64,000 bases of DNA from Membranipora membranacea (taxonomy: Eukaryota > Bryozoa > Gymnolaemata > Cheilostomatida > Membraniporidae). Shown here in pieces: positions 25,745 to 39,500 of this stretch. The stretch spans positions 22,627,681 through 22,691,680 of the forward strand of contig OU612071.1 of assembly GCA_914767715.1 (NCBI GenBank), read 5' to 3'. The notes beneath the pieces were generated by a model. The model had not been told where the DNA came from, searched no databases, and was given only the letters and a program-made list of their open reading frames with translations. How positions within the stretch are numbered: position 1 is the stretch's first letter; each line of letters starts with the position of its first letter. The position numbers were made by a program, and so were the translations under genes.

Positions 25745-26014
25745 TTACCAACCCAACCTATCTGGTATGAATCTCCCTACTCGGCGAATATTCCGTAAAT
25801 CTACCTTACGACTTTTCCAGATTGATCTGGGAATATCTTCATCTTTGATACTAACTATATCGGCAATTTTCACATTTCGCTGGGGAGTCTGCCATTGTTG
25901 GCGAGACTGGATATTACACAGATACCCCTTGCGCCGCGGGTTCCTGAACCCGGTGACTATTGATTGGACCTTAAGCCACCTTTTACTGGAATGAACAATC
26001 TCGTCATAAAACAT
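25745..26014 (-). pseudogene. BEL/Pao-type LTR retrotransposon pol fragment (integrase C-terminal, DUF5641-like)
   Basis: The minus frame ends ..ADIVSIKDEDIPRSIWKSR.. and is preceded by a run with YLCNIQSRQQW. Both match the conserved layout of the domain after the BEL/Pao integrase core: W..YL..L..R..W, then GD.V.IK.D..PR..W..G.V. The frame is 89 aa, has a start within the fragment by chance and ends at a stop. No RT, protease or LTR was found beside it. It is a truncated remnant. Confidence 0.7.
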
Positions 26015-27581
26015 ACATGTCCGGTATAAAACAATTGATATCTCTGAGGACCGTCAGGGAATTACTGAATACTGAATGCTATACTGTCTACTGGGCTTTA
26101 TATTATATAAAATTATATTATTTTCTAATCACTGTTATTACATCTCTGATTGCATGTTGCATATAAAGTTTCGCTTCTTTCACTGGATGGCAGGTAATCA
26201 AAAATTGTTTTTTAAGGTACTTAAGCTACATTATTTGGGACCCTAAACTTCCTCTCAGTAATAATTGCCTTGCATGGCACTGAGGTGACATCCAGGTAAA
26301 AAGATTTTTTTCGTCAAGACAATATATGTTTCATAAGTTGTATTGTTCTTATTTTACGGAGCAAAATGCTATTGAAATATTACAAAAAAATTGAAAACAC
26401 TATAGCTACCACTTTTAATAATTTACCAATTCACAAGAATCGAGCCCGTCCATATCACATCTTTAAGAGAGCATCTTTGTGACTTTATTTTCTTCTTTTC
26501 ATTTTTCATATTTTGAAAAAAATATTCTCAAAGGATGAGTATTATCCAAGAATAATCTTTCTGGCTAGAGAGACAACTCCAATTTCATTCCTTCCAACCA
26601 ATGGTTTCCTGGATACAGAATTCATGAGGCAGCCAATTTTCTATCTATTTAAGTGAAATATCCAAATTATTACATTCAGAAAAAAATTTAATATAAACTA
26701 ATTCATTTTTCTTGAATTTTTATCGGTGACCTTATTCATGGATTACCTCTGCTTCTCCGTTGATACTTGGCCAGGGTGCAGTGAGTGGGGAATAAGTCTT
26801 TCCATCAATAAGTCCCATGTTTGTTTTGGTGGCACAGAAAGTAATGTCAAGATCTCTCAGAATTGAAGTAACACTATATATTAGATTAACATAAATTTTT
26901 CTCATTGGCTAGATTTCCTAGGCTGCTGTTCTGTTCCATAGTGCCATCGTTGAGCAGCATTGACAAGCACTTACCTGTGGTACAACCAAGCATGACTGTG
27001 ATGATAATAGGAGAGGTTTTGATAGATATGGATTGTTAGGACATTCATATCATCCGAAGGATTGATATTCAGAGTTTAGCCGTTATTATATTATGAATAG
27101 AGTAATATTAGGTAGGGCATGACCTTCACACATCACTATGTATGCTGTCACATGTTTGACAATATAAGTGACATCTAAGTAAAAGCTGTTTCAATATTTT
27201 ACAACTTCACTATCATAATAGCTGTGGGCCGATCAAGTTTACTTAGCAATCTTCAGGATTTGAGAGATTAATATTGTTGTAGTCTCTAGACCCAAGACTT
27301 GGCAGGTGTGGAGTAGATGCTACATCAAAATTGGACCGGCATTAAGGTGTAAATGAAATCGATATTTGTGAACTAATCCAGTTTATGCAATCATTTTAAA
27401 AAGCCAAAAATAAAATATCTCGCTGAAAAGGAAACATAACTACAAGATTCGACTCAGACAATGGAAATACCTGGCATTCATTGAAGGTGTATTTTTGTGG
27501 AGACCACAAGTTGTGCGACCTAGTAAGAATGACTAACTTTTAGTTCCGCAATCTCTGGCAAAGTTTTCTTCTACCCTCGGT
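26015..27581. other. No gene seen; upstream region of the propeller/EGF gene
   Basis: No open frame above the noise and no matched splice sites. AT-rich runs dominate 26300-26720. The promoter and 5' UTR of the gene starting at 27582 should lie at the right end, but I see no decisive core-promoter motif. Confidence 0.5.
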
Positions 27582-30500
27582 ATGGCGGGGTATTCTCATC
27601 TTGCTACGCTCACTTTGCTGGCAGCTTTTGTCAATGGCTTTTGGTAAGTGAACATTCGTCAAATCTCTAGTCTAAACACTCAAACTGTGTTCTGTTCATC
27701 AGTGAGTCAGAGTTAGATACAAGTCCTGTTTGATCATCAGAAATAAAGGATGCAGCAATGAAAGTGAGTGATCAAATCAGAGCTTTAGAAATACTTGCTG
27801 ATATCCAGTTTATGGTGTATCACAAATGTGAAGGTTCCCTTTAATACAACAAGAGTAAATGAACTAGTCTCTTTAATCTTTTACCATGAACATTTGAACA
27901 TCTAAAAACAAACTATATTTATCCCTAATGATATTTTAGTCACTCTGACTAGCTACTTATTCAGTTTCTATCTGTTTAGGTGTCGAACTTGGCCGAATCT
28001 AGAGTATTATAACATGGATAGTTTCGGCTGGGAAATGTCGGTTATCACAGGAGTTAATAGTCTTGATTTTACAGACAACTTCATGATAGTGAGTAATAGT
28101 ATTATTATCTATGCACCGCTTATTGTTAGATGTTTATGTGTGAAAAACTTTACGGTTCAATAACCTTTAACTTAAATGCCAACTTGCTGTTGACTGGTTA
28201 ACGATAATAACTGCCTGAATCGATTTCTTTTAGCCGATGCGGCATGACCCAATGCAAATCATGGTAGGAAATGGGAATGGATATTCCCCTAGCACTGGTG
28301 AGGGATGCATACAAATATACTACCTGCGAAATAGAACTAAATCAGTGAGAAGTGAGTCAATTGTTTGTTAGAATCATACTTTCTCTGTTTCTTCTCAGAA
28401 ATGTCTAGCATGGTTGACCTCTCTGAATGAGCCAAGAGTGTGTTAAAATTGTTGCAATTAGAAGTAGGAGGTGGCACAAATGTTTAGAGCGCCGGGCTTC
28501 AGCACGAAAGTGTTGAAGGTATTAAGTTCAAGTCCCACTTCAGTCCACTGACTACTTGGATTGTTGGACCCCCAGGTGTGCTTCGACCTGCCTAGAAACT
28601 GAGAGCAATTTGGCACAGATATTACGGGCTCGTCCTTTAGACACACCTCAACTCTACCCATTCTCCAGGATGTGGTGAGTGATGGAACCTTGCGATTTTA
28701 ACAGATTCTTTAACCAACAATTCTCAAATTAATATGTATTGGCTTTATGGCCTACCAATGTTGATTTGTGAAAGACATTGCTTTTCTGTTTCCCGTCTCC
28801 TTGGATCATATTATTGATATGCATCATTGGCTAGCCATCGGGAATGAAGCGGATATAATTAAAAATAAAGTTTTTGGTACAAAAAAGATTTTTTTCTGCC
28901 CTTATTACACTCTCCTTGTCTTGGCAATCAGTCCCGAGACAAAGCAAATAACCAAGGTCAACTGAATAAGAAGTTGCTCTCCCTCAACCACCTAAGGAAA
29001 ACTTATTGGTAAGGATAACTTGGAACTACTGTTCACAGGCAATGCTAGGCTTTTATGTTATTCACATCTTCTTTCCTTCAATCTGATATCCGGTCAGGAT
29101 GCCAGTATTGAAAGAAAAAGGTCTGCTCGAAATCCCCTCCCACCTCCCTTTCACTAAGCTATGTCGTACATCGTTGAAATTCTAACAATTTCATGATGAT
29201 TGTGTTCATTTGTTTGTCATTTCTGCACCAGATTTAACAACATCTAATACTTTGGCTAGTACCCTGGCTACCAAACAACATATACAGCGGCGTTGATCGT
29301 CACTTTCGGGTACAAATGCGTGCAGCGCCCAATATTTTTTCCGCTATAATATGTGACATTATAAGAAAGAAAAAAATATTGTGAAACATGCTCCATTTTA
29401 GAGATTGCCGGTAAATGTTCCCGCCATATTCAAAGTAACTTCAGATACAAGAATGGCTATGGGTTAGCAGCAGAACTGATGTGGCCTGACCATGGTTATA
29501 TGACTAAGGATAGACAGTGGATTCTATTCGTGGATAACCAGAGATGTGCACGTAGGATGAGGACGAGAACATTTGAAGTCTTGACTGTTATAGGTATAAC
29601 AAACAGATGAGCCATAATTTGGTATGCCATATTTCGATTAGCTTGACTCTGAGAAAGGAAGGTTGGGTTTGCTAAGTGGCGCCGTATACCAATTCCTTTT
29701 CGGGATGATAGGCCTCTCTCTATTGGTATACTGTTCGGCACACTCAACATATAAGATGGAGCTGAAATGTGCATGTTTTGAAAATAGGAAATAAATAATT
29801 TTTGGTTCAGCATAGGCGCCATTGAAAACTGAAAGGGACAAGTTTTTGGGAAGTTTTTTTGGTGCTCTAATGCTTATCGATCTCAATTTCTGACTGTGTG
29901 GTTGACAACTATTCTGGAGTTTTTCATGCATTTGCCACTTAGAGCTCAAAAATAATTTGAAACACCTGGTCACTTTAACATCTCAATAGTGTAGATGCTA
30001 GGTCTGAAATGTTTTGCATACAAATTAGATTTCTATCTGGTCAAATCAATTTTTAACAATATTTTGGATTGAAAGAATAAAGGCTCAGGCACAGCTCTGA
30101 AACTGTCTTAATGTGTAGCAGTGATTGATGGAGCTTGAAGTTTTTCTGCCAAGCAGCACCTTGAATATTGCAAATTTTTTTAATTGCTTCATTTTAGAAA
30201 TAAGTGAATAGATATAGCTGAGGATATTATCGTTTAAATATTTCAGTGAATTGCCCTTCGTAGTCTTTGATGAGTGAGCTCTCATATGAAAGAATAACTC
30301 CAATGTGACAGTGATATAATCCCTATACGTTTTTTTTTCTAACTTCCAAATTGCATTAGATGTAGAAACAAGAACATACACGTGGTATAAAGCACTTGTC
30401 AAATTAATTATTACTGTCACTTGGCTTTTTGCTTTGCTGCTGGTACAACAGGAAAATTTGCGAAATATTTCAATGTTATCAGGTAGCTGTCATAATGGAC

Positions 30501-33500
30501 TTAATCATGGTTCACATGGCACTAATCGGAAGGTGATAGGGATGGTATTTCTTGATGAAAAAAATCTTTGGGTCTTCTTCATGAGTTCGGTAAGTGTTCA
30601 CTTGCTACAACAATGGATTACATGTACATAGTTTTGTAGAAATAATTTGAAAATTCATGACAGACTTGCCAGGTCAACCAAAGCTCCCAATTAAATAGCT
30701 GCATACCAGATGTTTGTCAAGATGCCAAAAGCGAGCCAATGGGTGTATATGGGCTGCAAGGGTCACCAGTCATAAAGATTATTACTGCAGGTATCTGCAA
30801 TCAGTATGCACTGAGCCCCTTTTATAACAGTCTCCACACTACAGGTAGTAGAGGGCTAAGGTGTACCAGATAACCAATCAAAAGCTGTATGTCAGGATGC
30901 CCTTCAATGTAAAATTCCAAATATTGATTGCTGCAATAGCCCTTGTACAACATTCATTCACTGACCTTCACAACCCTACCTGTGTCATATGGTGATGGGC
31001 TATTGAATCACATTGCACACCCCTCTATAAATTTATTCAGTCCATGCAGCGAAGCTACAACCTGCACAATGTCTGGTGCTGTAATTGTAAAACCTCAGTC
31101 ACTCTAACAATCAGTTATACGGTAATACGGTACGACTCAACACTGATGCTGACACTGACAGTGTTTTCTGTGGTTAACTTTTAGTAGTGATTCGCCTTTT
31201 GAGCTTTTTCATAATAGCGCTTTACCACAAAGCAATTCTTCTCGGGCACCCAGCTAGTGTGTTGACACAAATTGTGCTGTGTGGTACAGAACCACCGTGA
31301 TCATCTAAGTTTGACAAATTTATACCTCCAGGTAGATCTTCTCTCATTAAGCGAACCTCATTGCTGCCAATATCCTGTTCCAACAAGTAAGATATCTAAA
31401 GATTCCTTGGATGCCTGACTTCTGAACTTGTTAATCAATGAGTCAATTAGGAGTAGGAGGTAGCTCAGTTGGTTTGAGCACCTGCCCGCTGGTGCGCAAG
31501 CTTTTGAGGTCTTGGGTCCGAATCCCTTAGCAGTCTACTGACTACTGGGCTCAATTGACACCCGGGCGTGCTCCAACCTGCGTGCAAACTGAGAGCAACT
31601 TGGCCCCAAATATGGCGGCCGTGCCCTTAAGCCACCTGTATTTCTCTTCGGAACGAGACAAATTTAACCCCCGTCAGGCACTTTGCCAGCATGTTTAAGA
31701 AAATCTTGCCAGCAACTTTAAAGCCATGATATCGGTCATAACTGCCCTAGGTCCACCGCCTACCAATCTTTTGGTAAGCTCAAATCATTCATACACATAC
31801 CACTCACAAGGGATGATGCCAGTCTTCTGGATTCTATTTGGCACTTTGTCAGTATTTCTACCTAGCAGAACATTCCATGTATAGCTTATGACTGATGCAA
31901 CTATGCCTGGCGTCTGATTGTTGATATGGTACACAGACCTTATCGATGCTTCGACTATGAAAATTGTTAAAATAGATTATCATATTATACAGTTAGGTAG
32001 CCTCAGGCAAAAAGCCTTGATATCATACTGAATAAATAATATGAATATTCATTTGCATGTATATTTTCAAGGGACTTTATATTTATCCTTGGAGTGGAGC
32101 TACATGGCGGCAAGTCTCAACTCTTCAAACAAATGTACACAATCACTTTGGCTTTGAACCTGGAATGATCACCAAGGGCACCTATAATAATTTCAAGGTG
32201 TTTCAGAAGTTGGCATATGGTGAGAGGATCATATCCATCCTGTTTCTATAAAATTTGTGATTACATCATCTTGAAACAATCATGCACCACTTCAAAAGGG
32301 TGTAAGAGCTGTGTGACAATTGGGCCGATTAGTTGGCTGTAAATTTCATATTATTGGAACTAGTTTGGCAATATACATTGTATCTTGACGAAAAATTAGA
32401 CAAGAGGAAGAAATGTATGATCAAGTATAGTATAGTATATTAGGTGTACAACATCAGAAATCACAATATTTATGTATGCATACCAGTTTGCATTCGTTGA
32501 ACTGGCCATAACAATATCTTTTTTCATTCTCAAGATTCTGTTGGGAAAAAAAATGAGTGCGAGTAAGGCATAAATAAAAAAAATGGGGCGGTTAACCCAC
32601 TGTGATATATATTGTAGTGCAGACAGGTATTATTGCTGTTAAGAGGATCAGCCCTTGTTAAAACTTCATCATAAAATAAACATGGACGCCCAACCAGATG
32701 TTTTACACCAACAACCCCTGTACTTAGGTGTCCAAAATCAAGAGGGATTGGAACCACCATTTCTTCTTTTAGAGCAATAGAAACAAAAACTTGCACCTTA
32801 ACTTTTGCATAGCTGAATGCATACCAACTTAGCAGATGGAATTATATCTCAGAGAGAAAAACTGGGTAACTCCTGAAGTTCGTAGGTTGTTTGAGCAGAG
32901 AAATTGTGATTTTTTAAACGATAGAAATGATTACCGTAAACTGAAATCTCAAACTCAGAATTCCATCAGACGTGCCAATAAAAAACATGCTCAGGAAATA
33001 GAGCAAAATATCTCTCTCTCGATGCGAACACTTGGAATCAGTTTTTTTAATATATTTGATAAGCCATGTGATGTACCTGTTTTACCATCTCTTTTTCCAT
33101 ATTGTGATGAGTTTCTTAGCGTATTTCACTCTGTGCGGCGTCAAACTGAACCAGAGCCCAGGGCCAGATACTATCACACCCCGTCTACTCAAATCATCAG
33201 CGCCAACCCTTGCTTGACCACTCACTGAACTGTTCAACATGTCGATCAAACAGGGAGGCATGCCTACAGTGTGGAAAATGGCAAGTATCAAACCCATACC
33301 TAAATGTGCTGGTGCAAATGAACCAAAGGACTTTAGACCGAAAGCTCTTAAATCGATTGTCGATAAATGCCTGGAAAAACTAGTTATCAAAAGAATGTCA
33401 TCAAAGCTAAATGACTCATCACAGTTTGCGTGCAAACCAAAAAGGTCAACTGAAGACGCTCTAATCACTTTGATTGACAAGATCGGTGAACCTCTGGATT

Positions 33501-36500
33501 TGAATGCCAAGAACCATGTCAGAGCTCTATTCACCCATTATACAAGTGCCTTCAATACCATCAATCGAAAATCACTCACAGATAAACTCGGTGACTATGA
33601 CGTCCATCCAAACATAGTTAATTTGGTTTATAATTTCTTGACCGACCGAAAACAGAAGGTAATAACATCAACCAACACATCCCAAATCGTCAGCACGTCC
33701 ACAGGGCTGTGTCCTGAGTCCGTTCCTGTTCTCTCTGTCTGTAGCACAGATGCCTTTTGTCCATCAATCAACAACTGTTATGAAAAATGCTGACGACACC
33801 GTTCTACTAGAATATCTTTCTGAAACAACACAAAGTTACAAGAAGAAGCTACCCATCTAGGAATCTGGTGCTTCTCCAACGTCCTTCTTCTCAATGCCAA
33901 GAAAACGAAGGAGCTATTTCAGCAATGTAAGAGGTAACTCTCTGCCAGCACCGTCATTAATCATCAACAATAGCAACATCGAAGTTGTGAACTCATTCAC
34001 CTATCCAGGCAGAGTTTTATCTAATAAACTAGACTTTACACTTTAGACCATCAAGAATACTTACTTGCCAACCTCTACCATCTAGGCATAAACGCGATAA
34101 TAATATGAACGTGTCACAGATCATTTATAGAAAGTGTTATCAGCTACAATCTAGTGGTAGTCTTTAAACATCTCAAATCAGACTCTCATTGAAAACTAAA
34201 ACATCTTATCAGTACTGCATAATACCTAGCCGGCGGTTAATTTTTCCTAATACACAATACCTATGCACATAAACTGAAAAACCAAGAGCCTGAGAATGGT
34301 TGCTGGCAACCATTATGACCAAGTGCTAACATTAACAACGCTTCCATCAGGCAGGTTTCAGGCAATATAATAACAAACTTAGCTACGCCTCAACAGTTTT
34401 AGGGCCTGCTCCGTCAGATATTTGAACACAGTTTTTCGTAAAAAGATTTGAAAAAAAAAATTTACATACAATTATTTATTTCCATATATTGTTTTATATC
34501 CATATATTTTTACATTACAATCAAACTGAGCTTACTTTTAGAGAATATTTTTAGAGAGCATCCACATAAACGTTTTTATTTCTCTTCCTGAGACAATGCA
34601 ATACATACATACATACATACATACATACATACATACATACATACAAAAACGCCATGGCACATGAAAACACCCCATTATTCCCGTGTTACGCCCCTTAAAC
34701 CACAGTAGTCCAATATTCAAACATCATGGTCAAGATGCTCTTTCACATGAGTTTAGCCATATACTACATACTTTCAGATCTGATTTTTACACATGTAAAC
34801 ATGTTGTTGCCTTGAACAAAACTGGGAGCTTATATTGTAAGACTTTATTCAAATCAAGAGGAAAAAATCAACATCAGGCATTTTCTTTTGAGTAATAGGG
34901 AAATAATAGCAAGCTTAACACTTATTTCTGCTATATCTTTCAGGTGTGACTTCTTACGACTTTACAGATATTTCAATGACAAGCGATAATTCTGTAGATA
35001 CAACTAGAATATTCAAGTGGGTTTTATTTGGATCTTTTATGTAATTGGTCACAAGTTGAGGTCAGGGATAATAGTTACTATGGTTGCTTTACCTGAATCC
35101 TGATCAAGTTAATATGCTGCATGTTCGAGCTTATTCCAATGAAGGTTCATGATGTCTCTAGATAACTTGACTGTTACTAAGTTGCTTCTAAATTCTTTCA
35201 ATCAAATTAAATCTTTACTCCTTCTAATAAGTCTTTACCAAACTTGAAGTACAGCTATCACCCATGCGAATTAAATAATTCTGTTTGGCTCAAAGAAATC
35301 TTATTGAGGCTTCAATCTCAAAATTGTCACCTGATTGTTAAAAGTGTTAAACAATTATAGTTAAATAATATGCACAAACTCAGAGTATGAAATTAACGCA
35401 CTAGGTGATGAAGAAGTGGTGACAACACCAATATTTACGCTAGATAATTCATTCATAGCGTGATTTGGTTTGTGCAAATTATTTGCCCTTTACGTGATAA
35501 TACTGAAATTGCAGCCTCATATTATTAGTTTTGAGCTGTACATAATCATTTCATTAGCACACATTTGCCGGTGTGGCAGCAGTAGTTTGAAGATGTATAG
35601 AGAGAGTGTAATAAGGTCAATGAACATTTGCTGAGAGGATATAAGATAAAATTATAAAATTCAAATGGAATCACCATTATTTACTGCTATCATCTTTATC
35701 GCAGCCTGCTCCATTACTCTCATGTTCCTCTAGTCTTAATTGTAAATCTGCCAAAGCACCCTTATTTTAGTTGTACAAATAACTATTCTCTTCTGGGTCA
35801 TTAGCCGTATCTTCGTTTCCATATAATATAAGTGCTGAGTTGATTGCTGTTTCAATAATATTTGTTTTCATCTCACCTTCAATTTGATCAATTTTCTGAT
35901 GTTATTACATCATTTTCATTGTCAATACTTGTAGCTTGCGGAGACCCTATAGCATCAAGAGGACTGACAGAATCAAGAAGTCTGGTAGTGGAGCAATATA
36001 CAATTACAACTTCAGAACAAGAAACTTTAAAATGAGCCCCAGCAATGGTCATGTGTCCCAACATCCATATTACCATGAACTCCTGATGGTCACCGATTGG
36101 AAACTAGCTTCAATCTTTTTACTCAATACTGGGACTGGTTAGTATAAATATCCAATAATTATTTCATCATTGCGATCACTAGTTTTTGTTCGGCATTTGT
36201 TGTAATCTTTCAAGTCAAAATTAGTATCTTTATGCACTACATGTAGTTTATTTGTTTCAGGTGATGTCCGGCAATACTGCAGTCGAGCTACAGGCTCTGT
36301 TTATATTTTTACAACCAGTAATGAACCTTACTGCCGGTTCACATCATTGAAGAGCACCATGTGGGTCGGTGGGTCATCATTGTCTGCGCTTGTGGTGGAT
36401 AGAACAGCATGGTTGATTCATCAAATTATGCTCAGTATGTTCATGTTTAGATTATGTATTCAAATAACTATTCATAGTGATAATCGACGTGCATTATCCA

Positions 36501-39500
36501 CAGCTGAATTGCTGGTAGGTTCAAATGTAAACTAGAGGTGATAAGCAAGAAATCTTGTTCATATTTCTAAATGTGCAGGCATGTTAAACTGAATTGCCAT
36601 TTAGTAATAAAATCAACCTTACCTGGTGAGGCATGTGTGCCCGGGTCAGCACAGGTGTGTTGTTCATACAAGCCAGATTAATTAGATTATTACCATGAGT
36701 GCACAACTTCCTTTGTGGCCCTAATTCCAGCGCTTTGTAAATGGGTTGAGGCAAAGGCAAGGGATATGGTGAAAAAGAAAGTTTATTGGTTTCCTAAATG
36801 GTGACATGTGAGATTTTTGCTTTTATAACAGCTCAAACATCAAGTCAACATTATGCTCGTTCATCAATAGTTCTATGCGATAATCAACTTCTATTTGCTT
36901 CTTTTTTAAGCCAACAATATGGAACAGCGCCACAATAGATGTGATAAATGCTGGCATGCACCAGGATCACCTACGTGTTATGATACAAGGGAGGGTGTCA
37001 ACTGTGTATGCTCAATCGGCTACGAAGGTTCAGATTGTGATATCCGTTAGTTCTCATTGCAGCTACAGCAATTATTGTCGAATACTTGTTCTAACTCATC
37101 CTGTTTCTCATTCCTTTCATCAATCAAATAGACTCGTTGCACTATCACGGTAAATAGCAAATTCAATCTCTTATCTTGTCATAAAAAATACAGATATAGA
37201 CAGATAAAGAAAACCTGTACATGAAAAACTGAATTCACCATGGTATTTTTTTACAGCTATCTGCAGCCCTAGTAAATGCAATGGTCATGGACAATGTACA
37301 ACGGATGTCACCAATAGGGTTATATGTATGTGTACTGCTGGCTGGAGAGGTGAAAGGTGCAATATACAGTGAGTTCAAATTTTGTTTGGGAAATACTTTG
37401 TATCCTTTGTTAAGTTGTTGCTAATAACGGTCCTTTTTGTAATATAGCTATCAAATTCATAATCTCTGAAATCTGCTTTGATCTTCTACATAACAACTGG
37501 AACAAACTAGTACATACATAGTTTGTGATGTATACTTGCTCCATCATTTTCAGAAGATATTTTTTGTTGGACTATGTGAAGAACACAGTCATGCAGATTG
37601 GGGTAGAGCACACTCCACCATATAATGCTCGGGTAGGATCTGGATTTCTCTTGGTAAGTTACACCGATTGCATGAGCAATCAGATGATTAACTATCATAT
37701 TATCAACAAAGCAGGCACTGAAAATGCATATTATGCTAAGTGGAAGTAATTATAATTAGTGAACATTGTTACTTTAATTATTATTTGATTATAGAAAAGT
37801 ATTCTTAAGTTTTTTTACATAACACAAGAGATGATGCTGGATAGCTGTTTGAGAAGAGAATTATTTTCTGAATTTCTATTTTATAGAAGAAGCTAGGTGA
37901 CCCATCTGTGCTTATTGTTGGTCACAGACAGTGGGACAGAGCTGGAGAGGGTGCAATTGGCTATTATCGTCTAGGGAGAATGAGCAATTTCGTTTGTAAG
38001 GAACATAGTTTTTTTGCATATCTCTTTTGCAATGCATAGTAACATGAAGAAGCATTCACATGTGATTATCAGATTCCCCAAACTTGGTATGGCTATAAGA
38101 TGCGTTGGGATTGATTGTGAGACTGAGAAAAAATCAATGTGTGATCTCGACTGAACTAGATAATTATCTGTTTCGTTGATGGTTAGGAAATAAACAATGC
38201 ATTTACTTTCCAAAGATAACATTAAATGCTCATAGAGTCAAGGTTTGGCTACACACACCGCTACGCTTGGTCAACATGCAGCACAGGCCTATCCATAACC
38301 AGTCAGACTCCTTTCGATAACAATTCCATTTGTGTCTGATAAGGTTTCCTATCGTCCAACATTAACTGATCAAACTATTCATTTTTCCTTATTAAATAAG
38401 ACTTTTGCTTTGTGTCTTACATCGTAATCGCTGCAGAACTGCATGGACCAATTTGGCAACTGATAACCGATTTTAATTTAAGATCTTGCTGGAAACTTGG
38501 AGCGGAGGTGGGGACCAAGCCAATACAATGATGGTATCGGTACTGAAGCACATATGGTTGTTCCATTGTTTGCATATCAGCAGTTAGATGGAGAGTGGTT
38601 GCATTTTGTTGACACATGGTCATGCGTACGCCGGCTTAAGCTTAAAATTGAACTTCAAGTACTGACATGGCTTGGTTGGTTCTTTTGTAGCACTTGGTCA
38701 TTTCCATCGTGTTTCAAGCAAAACTTATAATTGATATATACATGAAGTCACGCGATCATAAATGCTACAATTTTCTGATGATGAGTGAATATTGTTATTG
38801 GTCAGCACGTATACAGTAGAATTGAGGCATGGTCAACGTTATTAAAAGAAGCTGATTATTACTTTCCTTGAGCCCAACCATTGCCCTCTCTCTCTCTTCT
38901 CTCAATATACTAATATGCTGAGAAGGGTAGCTGTATGTGTTGGCAGATCTTACAGATACTGATGTTCATGATCATGTAATAGAGGATAGACAAACTACTC
39001 CTTGCTTATTGGTCATTCATCAAATACTCATTTCCACTGCTAGTGCACGCGTATCTGCTATTTGACTGTAGGTGTAGGACGGTGTGGGAACGGAACCTTA
39101 GATATGAGCCAATATGGAACCCGAAGAGAAGTAACAGGCATGACAATGTTGGAGTTCTCTAACCGCAAATTCTTTGTTTTCTCGGGCCCATTTGTGAGTC
39201 AATGAAGCAATTTTATTCTCATAGTGAGGAGATTGGTTTGAATCTAGCTTGATCGCACATTCTTTACATTAAAATCTTCTTTTGAGAAATAATTCAAATA
39301 ATTATTATAAATATGTACATCTCTTATGCAAATATGATCATAGAATGAAAACAGAGATGGGCTTAAATAGTACAGGCATGACAATCAGAATTACTCAGCT
39401 TCTTAAAAATGTTTTGTTCTCTTTGGGTTTCAAATTGCAACTCTTATTCTTGAATTTCCATGAAAGAGATTTAATGTATTCCACAGGTTGGTGATTAATA

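Larger units (their letters stand above)
27980..36434 (+). other. Propeller module 1 of the EGF gene (exons 2-9)
   Basis: The exons are 109, 118, 192, 107, 148, 73, 203 and 174 nt. Strand-like motifs recur: DPMQIMVGNGN..GEGCIQIYYL, then ILFVDNQRCARRMRTRTFEV followed by LTVIG, then VIGMVFLDEKNLWVFF, then LLMVTDWKLASIFLLNTGTG. The pattern L(Y/F)V(A/V)D..x..RR....x..V.T..G is the usual blade signature of NHL-type six-bladed beta-propellers, which bind proteins or ligands on one face. The fold is inferred from these motifs only. The module is followed directly by two EGF-like domains. Confidence 0.65.

Noticed and set aside
25767-25994. Plus-strand open frame opposite the BEL/Pao fragment
   Set aside because: The minus strand matches the DUF5641 layout; the plus frame is its shadow.
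31451-31525. A tRNA gene
   Set aside because: Box A and box B are present, but the acceptor and anticodon stems do not pair and the same body occurs at 28461; it is a SINE head.
37996-39071. Module 2 lacking the third exon of module 1
   Set aside because: My first model skipped it, but a 192-nt exon at 38483-38674 (WLHFVDTWSCVRRL..) fits the phase and the module 1 counterpart, so nothing is missing.
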